From assembly GCA_050084515.1 (NCBI GenBank), contig CM114272.1, positions 15,438,001 to 15,502,000 on the forward strand: a stretch of DNA of 64,000 bases. The letters run 5' to 3'. Below the pieces are notes generated by a model. It was not told the DNA's origin, did no database searches, and was given only the letters and a program-made list of their open reading frames with translations. Every line of letters starts with the position of its first letter. The stretch's first letter is position 1. This document shows positions 22,461 to 32,255 of the stretch, piece by piece. A program made the position numbers and the translations under genes. The stretch comes from Blasia pusilla. Taxonomy: Eukaryota; Marchantiophyta; Marchantiopsida; Blasiales.

Positions 22461-24160
22461 AAGAAGAAGGCAGATATGAGAATAGGAGCCTTACAACAAC
22501 AAAACTATGTGGAGCAACAACACCAAGAGCAATACCAAGAACAACAACATTCACAAACGGAGCATCTCTTGGTCATGACTCATCATATGGGAGCAATGGT
22601 CAAGAAAGACTCAAGAGCAGATTGGTACATTGACTCCGGTGCATCAAATCATATGACCTCACGAGCAAAATGGTTCAGTAGTTTAGAGCCGGTGAAAGAT
22701 CCTGCAATTGTGCTCACAGGAGATGACACTCAACATCATATCATGCATACCGGTAAAGTTCCAATAGCATCAGATGGTCTTTGTGCTCTTGGAAATGTTC
22801 TCTATGTTCCTACCATTGCAAGAAATCTGACCTCTGTAGGATAGATAGTAGAATAGAATTATCAAGTGAAGTTTAACGGAGATGGTTGTTTCATTGAAAC
22901 AATGGATGACCAGACTACGATAGCCAAAGGAACTAAATCTGGCAGAATGTTCAAATTAGATGTTTCTATGCCAAAGATTCAAACCACAATGTGTGGCCAA
23001 CAAGTCATAGATCTAAATGTGTGGCATAAAAGAATTGGATATATGAATCTTCAAAGATTACAGAGTCTTTCATCATCTAATATAGTAATAGGACTCCCTA
23101 AATTAGCGAGTCCCGCTACGTTAGAGGTATGTCCTGCTTGCCAATTTGGAAAACAAGCTAGATTTCCTTTTCCAAAGCAAGGTAGAAGAGCATCCAAGAT
23201 ATTGGAGTTGATCCACACTGATGTGTGGACAACATCACAACAGAGCCTTAGTGGTTGCCAGTACTTTGTTTCATTTATTGATGACTTCTCTAGATATATA
23301 TGAGTATACTTTTTGAAAGCCAAGTCAGAGGTATTCTCACTGTTCCAAACATTCAGAGTTCTAGTAGAGAAGAAAATTGGACAACACATTCTGAAATTGC
23401 GTTGTGATGGAGGAGGAGAGTATCTTTCAACAGAGTTTGATGATTATTTACGCCAAAATGACATCCAACGTCAAATGACTTGCCGCTACAGTCCACAACA
23501 AAATGGAGTGGCTGAGAGGAAAAATTGACATATTGCTGAAGCGGCACGAGCTATGCTGAATGAGAAGAACATGCCTGAGGTGTATTGGGTAGAGGCTCTA
23601 GCATGTGCAGTCTTCTTAATCAACCGAACTCCAACAACGGGAGTTCATGATAAAACTCCATTCGAAGTCTTCATAGGAAGTAAACCTAATTTTTCCTTCT
23701 TGAAAGTATTTGGCTGTATCTGTTATGCTCATGTTCCTTCTGAGAGACGTCCGAAATTAGACCCCAAGTCTGAAAGATGTATCTTCATTGGCTATGCTGA
23801 TGGAACTAAGGGATATAAGTGCTACATTCCATCCTCTAGGCAACTAATTATTAGTCGGGATGTTGTCTTTGATGAGCTAAAGTCATGGTATGCTCTATTT
23901 GAGCCTATTCCACCTCTAAACTTGTCTGTTGAGGGGGAGAATATGACTATAAACGAACAGACATTGTCTTCAACTTCCCCAAGTACTAGTGCAGGATTAG
24001 GAGAGGTCCTAGATTCATCCATTAAATCTGTGAGTCCATGGACGGAAAGAGTATATATTCAGACTGTTAACACTAGTCAGAGCTCGAGTCAGATGTTAGA
24101 GGCATCTACCTCTAAACAACAACTTCGTAGATCAAGTAGAGTTACACATCTAGTTCATAG
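22461..24160 (+). pseudogene. copia protease and integrase region
   Basis: Downstream of the knuckle a Gln-rich linker leads to the aspartic protease signature W-Y-I-D-S-G-A-S-N-H-M near 22623-22655. After a pair of TAG codons near 22842 comes the pre-integrase block (V-W-H-K-R-I-G) with C-P-A-C, then the integrase core with H-T-D-V-W, F-I-D-D-F-S-R-Y, and D-G-G-G-E-Y as the second and third catalytic acidic blocks. In-frame TGA codons at 23301-23303 and 23526-23528 interrupt the integrase; the second is preceded by the conserved Q-N-G-V-A-E-R-K-N and replaces an Arg, as CGA to TGA decay would. The C-terminal integrase part then runs to about 24160. Confidence 0.9.
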
Positions 24161-25781
24161 ATTCATAAATGAAGGTTTACTTGCAACACATCATGCATAT
24201 ATGATGACTACCCTTCAAGAGCAGGAGCCGAGTTGTTTTGAAGAAGCTGCGAGTAAAGCCGAATGGATTGAAGTTATGGAGGAAGAGCTTGCTGCATTAA
24301 GACATCAACAAACATGGGAGCTGGTTGATATACCTTTCGGTAAGAAAGCTATTGGTTGCAAATGGGTTTACAAAATCAAGCGCAATCAAGATTGTGCAAT
24401 TAACAGATACAAAGCGAGATTGGTGGCTAAGGGCTATGCACAACAATATGGTATCGATTATGAGGAAACATTTAGCCCTGTTGCAAAGATAGCGACTACG
24501 AGAAGAGTGGTTGTAGTTGCAGTAAGTAAGAAGTGGAGATAACATCACATGGGCGTCAAGAATGCCTTCTTGAATGAAGATCTACACGAGGAGGTATATA
24601 TGACTCAACCAACTGGATACGAGCATCCCAAGTTTCTATTTCGCGTATGCAGGTTGAAGAAAGCTCTATACGGGCTCAAACAAGCTCCAAGAGCTTGGTA
24701 TGGCAAGATTACATACGTCCTACAAGAGTTGGGTTTTAGGGTATGTGATTCTGACTCCTCCTTATATGTCTTGAGAGGACAAGATCATACAGTTCTCATT
24801 GTTTTGTATATTGACGATCTCTTGATTACTGGGAGTACTGAAGAAATAGTACAACAAGTCAAGCTTAAGTTACAAGCAGAATTTGATATGAAGGACTTGA
24901 GAGAACTCAAGTACTTCCTTGGTATTGAGTTTATCAAGGTTGGAGAGAGCATGTGGTTACTACAACGACAATATGCTCTTCATATGCTTTCAAAATATGG
25001 TATGACGGCTTGTAAGCCAATCTCTACACCGTTGGATAAGAGCGTGAAACTAAGAGTGGATGAAGGAGAGTTGCTTGCAGATTCTAATATCTGCATGCGC
25101 ATGGTTGGAAGTTTGATCTATCTAACTATAACCAGATCAAATTTGAGCTATGCTGTTGGCGTAGTGAGCCAGTTTATGCAAGCACCTCGAAAACCTCACC
25201 TTGATGTTGTGAGGAGGATTATGCGGTATGTGAAATTCTCTATTCAATTCGGGCTTCAATTGGAACCTTCTCCAAGTTTTCAATTAGAGGGATTCACAGA
25301 TGCTGATTGGGCAAGAAGCGTGTCTGATCGACACTCCACATCTGGTTATTCATTTACTTTGGGAAATGTCGCTATAAGTTGGGCTTCAAAGAAGCAACCT
25401 ACAGTTGCTTTATCTTCAAGAGAGGCTGAGTACAGAGGAGCAACCAATGCAGTATGTGAGGCGGTGTGGCTTCATCGATTACTAGTTGAGATTGGTGTCA
25501 GTAACTTAAGACCTAGTGTAATATATGCAGACAATATTAGTAGCATAAAGCTTGCTAATAACCCTATGTTTCATGCTCGTACAAAGCATGTTGAGATGCA
25601 CTATCATTTTATCAGAGAGAAAGTGCTTGCAGGAGAAATTGATCTTGTGTATATAGATACAGATCAGCAAATTGCTGACATCTTTACAAAGGCATTGTCT
25701 AGAGATAAGTTTGAGATGTTTAGAAAGGATTTAGGCGTTAGAGATATCGATATGAGCTTGAGAGGGAGTATTGAAGATTGA
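24161..25781 (+). pseudogene. copia reverse transcriptase and RNase H
   Basis: Copia reverse transcriptase is recognisable from G-C-K-W-V-Y-K-I-K through L-Y-G-L-K-Q-A-P-R-A-W-Y and the catalytic Y-I-D-D-L-L (near 24808). In the first palm motif the usual D-V-K-N-A-F-L reads G-V-K-N-A-F-L at 24549, so the first catalytic Asp is lost; a TAA sits just before it at 24540-24542. RNase H follows with D-A-D-W-A, S-K-K-Q and S-S-R-E-A-E-Y. The frame ends 12 bases inside the 3' LTR. Two independent lesions make the enzyme dead. Confidence 0.92.
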
Positions 25782-26045
25782 GTTACAGTCAAGCTCATGA
25801 GACACCTGAATTGCTATATTTGGCACTCACACGAAGTAGGGAAGCTTAATCTTGGTTAGTCAATTAAGCACGATTATCTTAACTAGGGTTAGTTAATCAC
25901 AGTTAGGCTAACTCGAGACTATGGTTAAGGATAGGGTTAGGGTTGCTTGTACATACCCTATATAATTGAGAAGAGGACCAGCCTCCTCTTATTCTCTCAT
26001 TTCAAATTTTTTTCTCCATGGTGGTGTGTGTGTGTGAGAGCCATT
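25769..26045 (+). mobile_element. 3' LTR of the copia element
   Basis: A purine tract (GAGCTTGAGAGGGAGT, ending at 25769) marks the polypurine tract and is followed by TATTGAAGATTG, a one-base change from the usual TGTTGAAG start. The LTR includes a TATATAAT box near 25960 and ends about GAGAGCCA near 26045. No matching 5' LTR is seen before 22149, so the element is truncated. The right end is estimated. Confidence 0.65.
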
Positions 26046-26054
26046 TTCCACCAA

Positions 26055-26432
26055 TTATGCTCGTTTAGCTGTTTTCCACACCATGATGTTGGCTCTCCAC
26101 AATGCAAGCGATATATTTCTATAAGTGGCCAAGCTAACGAAATACAACGGCTCTGAGCTGATGCCTGCCGTCAGATTAGTGGCCTTGAAATCTCTTGGGT
26201 GATTTTGCGGCTCATCATTCTACCTTTCTCGATTATCATCAGCACTAGCTACAAAGTTTTGACGATCTATGACTCAAATCAAGCGTATGGACCTCTGAAG
26301 TATTACATCTACAAAACTTTGCTCATAAGTTTCTTCGTTCTCCACATTTACTGGTGGGTCTTGATTTCGAGAACCCTAATGAGGCAGATTAAGGCGTTGG
26401 GCAAGGTAGAGAATGACTTCCAGTTCAATTAA
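26055..26432 (+). pseudogene. ceramide synthase (LAG1/LOH) C-terminal fragment
   Basis: Reading two frames in turn gives the tail of a plant LAG1-type ceramide synthase, the ER enzyme that N-acylates sphingoid bases: M-L-A-L-H-N-A-S-D-I-F, then after a TAA V-A-K-L-T-K-Y-N-G-S-E-L, a frame change near 26180, then S-W-V-I-L-R-L-I, and the TLC-domain end F-V-L-H-I-Y-W-W-V-L-I followed by G-K-V-E-N-D. The last part (26199-26432) is open to a natural stop. No intron-like sequence interrupts it, so it could be a processed copy, though I cannot exclude joined exons. The N-terminal TLC catalytic region is absent. It lies directly behind the copia 3' LTR. Confidence 0.8.
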
Positions 26433-27412
26433 TGTGCTATATTTCCTCCTGTGTGCAGTGTTGAACTCAACAAACTTACAATGAACTACGCTTGGAGTTT
26501 ATGTGCGCTGTAGCATTTGTTTTCATGTGTGCAAGTGGCGCAATTCTTAGACTTTCAGAGCTCCAAAGTTTCTTCGATTATCTCCACAAGTGGCATTCCA
26601 CCTCTTGCATTTTTGCACATGAGACATATGTGAATGTAGATGAGTGAGTTGAAAGACTTAATTGCACACTAAGAGATTCCTACAAACTACTTCACCATCA
26701 AGAGTTTTTTTCATGCACTTTTGGTCAGCTATGACCAATAGGGAGTGCAATGTGGACCTGTTATAAGGGACCAGATCTAGAGGAAGATCTACTGCATCTT
26801 AGCTCCTCCCCTTTGAGTACTTGAAACTAATGTCCAACAGTAGCAACTATGGATTCTTGAGGATAAGGTCTGTATCTCTTAGCTGCAGGTTGTGAAAGGA
26901 CTCTTGAGGATGCTCAATGAATGTTGAGAGGCTATTTGTATTATTTTATTTTGGTTGGGTTGATGCTTCTCATGGTAGCAATGGTTTGAGCAATTCCTTA
27001 GGGAAATTTGAGTTGGAAGGCATGTTCTTTAAGCTTGTACTAGCTCTGCGCATGTATCTATTGTCATGTTTAACATCATTTATTTTCTTTGGACATGGAA
27101 ATGTTCACCATACTCTTACACGTGAATTCTGCACTCTTATATGTGAAAACCAGGAAAAGAAAGAGGCGCCCTATGAGCACTAAAGCAAAGGGTTTTGGGT
27201 ATATCATAATATCCGTTCATTTGCAATCATCTCCTTTTGGTTCCTGGATGGTGTTTCTGTCACCCCTTCGCCTTGCTAGCTTGAAATGTGTTGCAGTACA
27301 TTAAACACCAGGAGCAAAAATAGAATTGAAAACATGATGTTTTCTAAGGTGTTTGTGCATTGGACGTTATGGCTCTTGTTTGTAGCTAACATGTTGCTTC
27401 GCAAAAATTCTT
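26433..27412. other. gene-free DNA between two gene fragments
   Basis: Roughly 980 bp without recognisable domains. It separates the LAG1 fragment from the E1-beta fragment and may be 3'-UTR-like or transposon-derived. The plus-strand frames at 26917-27183 and 27089-27304 have no features of a real protein. Confidence 0.35.
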
Positions 27413-27970
27413 CTGTATAAGGCTCTACGTGAGGGTCTTGTAGAGAAGATGGAGAGAGATCCTAGAGTTTGTGTGATGGGAGAGGATTTTGGTCATTATG
27501 CTGGCTCTTACAAAGTTACAAAAGGCTTTGCACAGAAGTTCGGTGACTAGAGGCTACTGGACACTCCATTTGCTGAAAATGCCTTCACAAGGATTGGAAT
27601 TAGTGCGACTATGACTGGATTGTGGCCAATCATAGAAGGCATGAACACAGGTTTCCTGTTGCTGATCTACAACCAGATTTCCAACAAGTGTGAAATGCTA
27701 CACTACACCTTGGGAGGCCAGTTCATTATCCCATGTGTTATCAGAGGTTCAGGTGGTATGGGTAGACAACTTGGGGCAGAACACTCTCAATGGTTGGAAT
27801 CCTACTAGGTGCCACTCTGAGGGATGTCATCATGGAGAACTTCTTTGACTACCTCAATGCCCCTATTAGATGCCTTTCTTTGTAGGATGTACCCACTCCT
27901 TATTCACATTTGTTAGAGGAGCTCACGGTTTTTCAACCTCATCAGATGATCTCGGTTGTGGAGTAGTTAT
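27413..27970 (+). pseudogene. plastid pyruvate dehydrogenase E1-beta pseudogene
   Basis: The translation follows plastid-type pyruvate dehydrogenase E1-beta closely: [31 protein letters not shown], a TAG in K-F-G-D-stop-R, then E-N-A-F-T, P-I-I-E-G-M-N, N-Q-I-S-N-K-C and G-R-Q-L-G-A-E-H-S. At about 27808 the sequence jumps to the C-terminal region N-F-F-D-Y-L-N-A-P and D-V-P-T-P-Y, so the middle of the protein is missing, and two further stops follow. The joined exons without introns suggest a processed copy. The start is missing too. The intact enzyme makes acetyl-CoA for plastid fatty-acid synthesis. Confidence 0.9.
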
Positions 27971-28249
27971 TGGCCTATAGATTTATCTACCATAAAAGAA
28001 ACCTCCAAGACTCTAGGCTGTCTACCATAAAAGAAACCTCTGTTCAAACTCTGTGAGAAACATGAAATTTGTTACAGCTAATCATATTTGGTATTCAAAA
28101 GTGTGAGATCCTGAAATGAATGCGAGGAGGAACTTATGATAGGAAGCAATAGTTGGTCTTTATAAACAATATAATTATTAAGGTGGGATTGATTAGCTCT
28201 GACACTCTTTTATTTACAGTAGTAAGTAGGGAGCTATATATGATCCAAA

Positions 28250-29360
28250 GATGATTATCTTCATTTACAACAAGTTAACTTGCATGCCCCATTTGTTGCA
28301 AAAGCTTGAGAGTGCATTCAGGTAAAGTTGGAGCCCGTGTGCTATTCTAGACATCAAATCTATATCATCTGTATACAACAGCATGGGGATGAAGCAATGT
28401 GCTAGCTGAGTCTAGCTCTGGTGGAGCTCCATTCAGTTTGGAGAGCACCTTCTCAAACTTGTCAATGTAGAGCCCAAACAGTGTAGGAAGTTAATTTTCC
28501 TTTCTAGCAAAAGCCCATACAATTTGGCCATGAGAGAGCTCACCATGATCGTTATGTAGTTAGATGGTATCATAGGGTCTTGAGCCTTGAAGAGTGGATA
28601 GATTGTATTTATTTTTCATTGTGGTGGGAATCCCTATTGAATTGCAATATTGAACATTCTAGTGAGGGTTGGGCCAATTGCCTCACTTGCAAATTCAAAC
28701 ATCTGAGCATGGCACCCCAGATCATCCTTTGGTTTGTTACGTAGCCTGCTAAGGCCTAATGTGATATCTTTAATGGTGAAGAGGTCCGGTAGATCTCTGA
28801 CATCATTTGGCCAGAAGTGGCTGGGAGCATCACTGCTTGAGTGGTAAAGTTGGCTACCATATGTGGTCTAGATCTTTAAATCTTGGAGTGGAATGTTTTT
28901 TCTATTCTTGAGTATTCTCCTTAATTTGGCCGATTGGTATTTCATCTCTTCTGTGAGCTTTGTGATCTTCATGGTAATTTATTTATGTTTCTTCCTACGT
29001 ACCAATTATTTGTAAGGTTTTTGCAATAGTCAAGTGTATGGAGAGTGTGGATCCCCCTTCAACTGGTGATTCAGCTTCCTACGAGCCTCTTTGCAGTCCT
29101 TGTCAAACCAGGGTTGGGATAAGAATGTTGCCTCCAAACAATTGGAAAGGTAAGAGTGAAGCAAACATGGGTTGTAGCCATATACATGTCACTGCTAAGT
29201 TGAATTTCTCAAAACGCTGCTCATTCCATCATGTGTATGATGTTGCATGTCGGTCAATCTGCCAACTCAAGTTGTTGGAGGCTGTAGGAAGACATGCTCC
29301 AACTAAGGCACATGTGCACTGAATTGTCCTCAATGGAACAGACTGCCATGTTGGATCACT
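28250..29360 (-). pseudogene. LINE remnant 1 (endonuclease tail and RT palm)
   Basis: Read on the minus strand from about 29360 down. First comes the linker typical between LINE endonuclease and reverse transcriptase (Q-P-W-F-D-K-D-C-K-E-A-R-R and, later, R-R-K-K-H-K-K). Then come the RT N-terminal blocks (L-S-R-L-R-N-K-P-K-D-D, M-F-N-I-A-I-Q, L-F-K-A-Q-D-P), L-M-A-K-L-Y-G and L-F-G-L-Y-I-D, and the catalytic box as Y-T-D-D near 28360, followed by a helix with F-C-N-K-W-G-M-Q-V-N. Several stops and frame changes break it. It is a non-LTR retrotransposon, dead. Confidence 0.8.
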
Positions 29361-29663
29361 TGAGGATGTGACAGTGTAGATCAATGGAGTTGCATAATGA
29401 CTTCTTCTTTGTTGAATGTAAGAGAAGTAGTGATAAGAGGGTATGTAAGAGAAGGAAATCATCAAGTCCACCAAAGGGTAGAAAGGAGTCATTCATATGT
29501 AGTGGTTGTCATGGATACAAAATGGACTCTAAATCTCAATTTAATGTACATATTTTTGTCAACAATAAAAACAATCTTGTCATAAATGAATGATTGGCTA
29601 TAGTTTTTGTTACTTTTTTGTATATTATTTTAGTTATATAATAGGATTGTAGAATGACATGGA

Positions 29664-29890
29664 CAAGTCATTTTGATGACTCATAGTCATTATTTTGTGA
29701 CGCATGGAGTCATTATTTATTACTTGGAGTAGTCATTCAAAATCACTCTTTATGACTCGTCTAGTCACTCTTTATGACTAGACGAGTCATTCTTTTTTAC
29801 TAGGTGAGTCATTCTTTATGACTCGTCTAGTCATTTTTATGACTTCACCTAGATAAAAAATGACTAGATGCAGTCGTATTTAGTGACTAT
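29664..29890. repeat. array of AGTCA / TGACT motifs
   Basis: In about 225 bp there are some fifteen AGTCA or TGACT pentamers, many inside longer inverted units such as TGACTCGTCTAGTCA and its complement. The array includes one ATGACTCAT and one TGAGTCA, which equal the GCN4/AP-1 type bZIP sites. The units are separated by T-rich spacers. It lies between two LINE remnants. Confidence 0.75.
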
Positions 29891-30089
29891 GTTGAGTATA
29901 AAAAATGAGACTCAGATATCACTACCCTTGGTTTTAGTAACAACTTATACGATTAGGATTAATTTTTGTTACTATAGTTTGGTTAAGTAATTACAAAGTC
30001 TCATAGCCTCAGTTTGAGTCACATCCACTCATTTTTTGCGAGTCATCCAGAGGGGGGTTTCCTACCAGTTATACTAGTGTGGAGCTTCC

Positions 30090-31490
30090 AAGCTAAGTGT
30101 CAACTAAAAAGCTCTTCACCACACCATCTACTTTACCTGATTGGGACCCCCAAAAAACTTTACCAATGCAACAACTTTGGGCAATGAATCTAGGCTATTA
30201 ATTGTGTTGGACAATTCAGTTGTTACCAGCTTAGCAATATCGACGTATGCTCTTGCTCTGCGTGTTGTGAGTTTTTTTCAAGAAACAAAGTAGTGACCAG
30301 AGGTTTCATCCCCATCTTCACATAAGGCACAAGAGTTTAGTTGTGTTCCCATCTTGCTTTTCTTATGATTTAATGGGATTACCCTCGTCCTAAACTTGAA
30401 CTTAAGTCGGGTTCCACGCAAATAGTTCTTTCGTTATATCTGTTCAGGATATAATGTCAAGAGAGGGAGAGGTTAGACGTCTTCATGGCTTCCTCCATAT
30501 TGCTCTATTGCGAGCGTTTGCCTACTTCTTTGGTTATGGTATCCACAAATGCTTTCTCATCTTGATCCCACAGTTCAAGCCCTCTTGGGATCTTGGTTGC
30601 TTGCACAATCTCTTGAACCTTTTTCATCCAAGATTTTGCTTGCTTTATAAGTCTACTTTGGGTCCAAGTTTTTTGCATCACCTCTTCAAGATGACGATGG
30701 GAGTCCATTATCTCCAACTGCCTTTGCCATTTCAACTAGGCGATGTCATGTCCATCCTCCAAAGTTTCCATTCCAAGTTTTGATCTCACACCAACTCTTG
30801 TAGTTCGTGAGGAAGCTGACATCCTACCCCGAAATGCCTTTAGTTGCGCAACTTCAAGCATGTCCTTTTGTTTGGTGTTGGCATCCCACACTCTTGTGCC
30901 ATATTCGAGTGAAGGACGAATGGTATGCAAAATGACAAAGCACTTTAGTTTTGATGTGATGCACTTTAGGAATCTCGACCAACCATCCACCTTCTTGTGG
31001 CCTTTTTGAGTGGTCTTCTTAATGTGGGCATCCCACATGCAGTCTTTTGAGAATTCTATGCCCATATAGGTGTATGTAGGGCATGTGGGGAATCTCTTGT
31101 TCACCCCCATATGTGTATTGGTCTTGGTCCTCCTCCTTGCCATTGAAGATCATCACCCGCACTTCAATACACTGGCCTCCATTCCCCACATGTCACACCA
31201 TATTTTAGTTAGGGAGATCATCTATTGGAGTTTCTCTCCCGTTTCCTCTAGGCCACCAAAGTCAACATGAGGGCAACAATAGAGTTGTTGCCCTCATGTA
31301 TGCCTAGTCCACTATCCTCCATTTCCTCCAATAGAGCATTGAAAAAAATGTTGAGGAGGAGAGGTGGAATCTTTGGGCACTCCAACTCACAAGTTCTTTT
31401 GGGAATAGAGTGTTCCACTTCTAGCCTAGCGGTTTCAATGTGTATTCCGAAGTTTGTGAGAATTTGAAGACATTAAGAAGTGCCTACGTT
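30090..31490 (-). pseudogene. LINE remnant 2 (RT C-terminus and zinc-binding tail)
   Basis: On the minus strand from about 31480 the RT palm block L-L-N-I-F-F-N-A-L-L-E-E-M appears, followed by N-N-S-I-V-A-L-M, after which the expected F-A-D-D box is missing, apparently deleted. Downstream comes the thumb region Y-T-Y-M-G-I-E-F-S-K-D, D-A-H-I-K-K and R-P-S-L-E-Y-G-T-R-V-W (open at 30736-31143). Further on, near 30340, is a zinc-binding C-x2-C...H motif (C-A-L-C-E-D-G-D-E-T-S-G-H) like the LINE zf-RVT tail. This and remnant 1 cover different parts and may or may not be one family. Confidence 0.8.
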
Positions 31491-32255
31491 GCCATGACTT
31501 CACAACATAAGTATCGTGTTGGAACATGGCACTTCATGATGCCATCACCAAACCAAGGGAGTAATAATTTTTTATTAAATGACAAAAATGTGTTTTAAAA
31601 GCCCCTCTTTATGTGAGCCATAGTGACTTAGTTGACTCCTGCGGAGTCATGATTGATCTTTGATCTGGCATAGAACATTAAGGTCCTCCAATCCGGCTGC
31701 TGGCCTTACGTGGCCTGCTTTTGTATCTGGGCTCATGTATTAAACCTTCTCATCCTTGCTCTATTATGTCAAATGACTTCAAACCTGACACCAGTCCATG
31801 CAATGAAAAGGGCCAGAACAGAAACAGAAAAAAACAAGGATTAAATCGTTGATGGTCTAATTTCTGCCCATTACCAACGGTGCGCACACTGCAAAGAGCA
31901 ATTTAAAAAAAAACTTCCAAATCTGTGCAGGAGGTATTATACACTTGCAGTTGCTACTAGGGGGTGCGTTCCACAAAAATCTTAACCTTCATGAGAGCCA
32001 CTTAAGATTTTCAGGAAAGTCTTTCCTAACAAAGCTTTTCGTCGTTTCGTTTAGTTTAGTCTTGACCTGACCATATTTTGGAGACTGTATACTTCGACTT
32101 GTAGATAAACTTAAGTATCCAGAAGACTGTTTCCTGGCAACATCGAATTAATGATTAGAATCAAGCGGTGGACTACATCGTCTACACTTGCGCATATTCG
32201 TAATCTCCCTGTTCTCCCGAGACTTCCAACTTGTCATCCGATCCAGCACAATTTC
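31491..32255. other. 3' flank of the Rieske gene
   Basis: AT-rich DNA with no recognisable gene. It should contain the 3' UTR of the minus-strand Rieske gene. A small hairpin (GACTCC TGC GGAGTC) lies near 31637. Confidence 0.35.
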
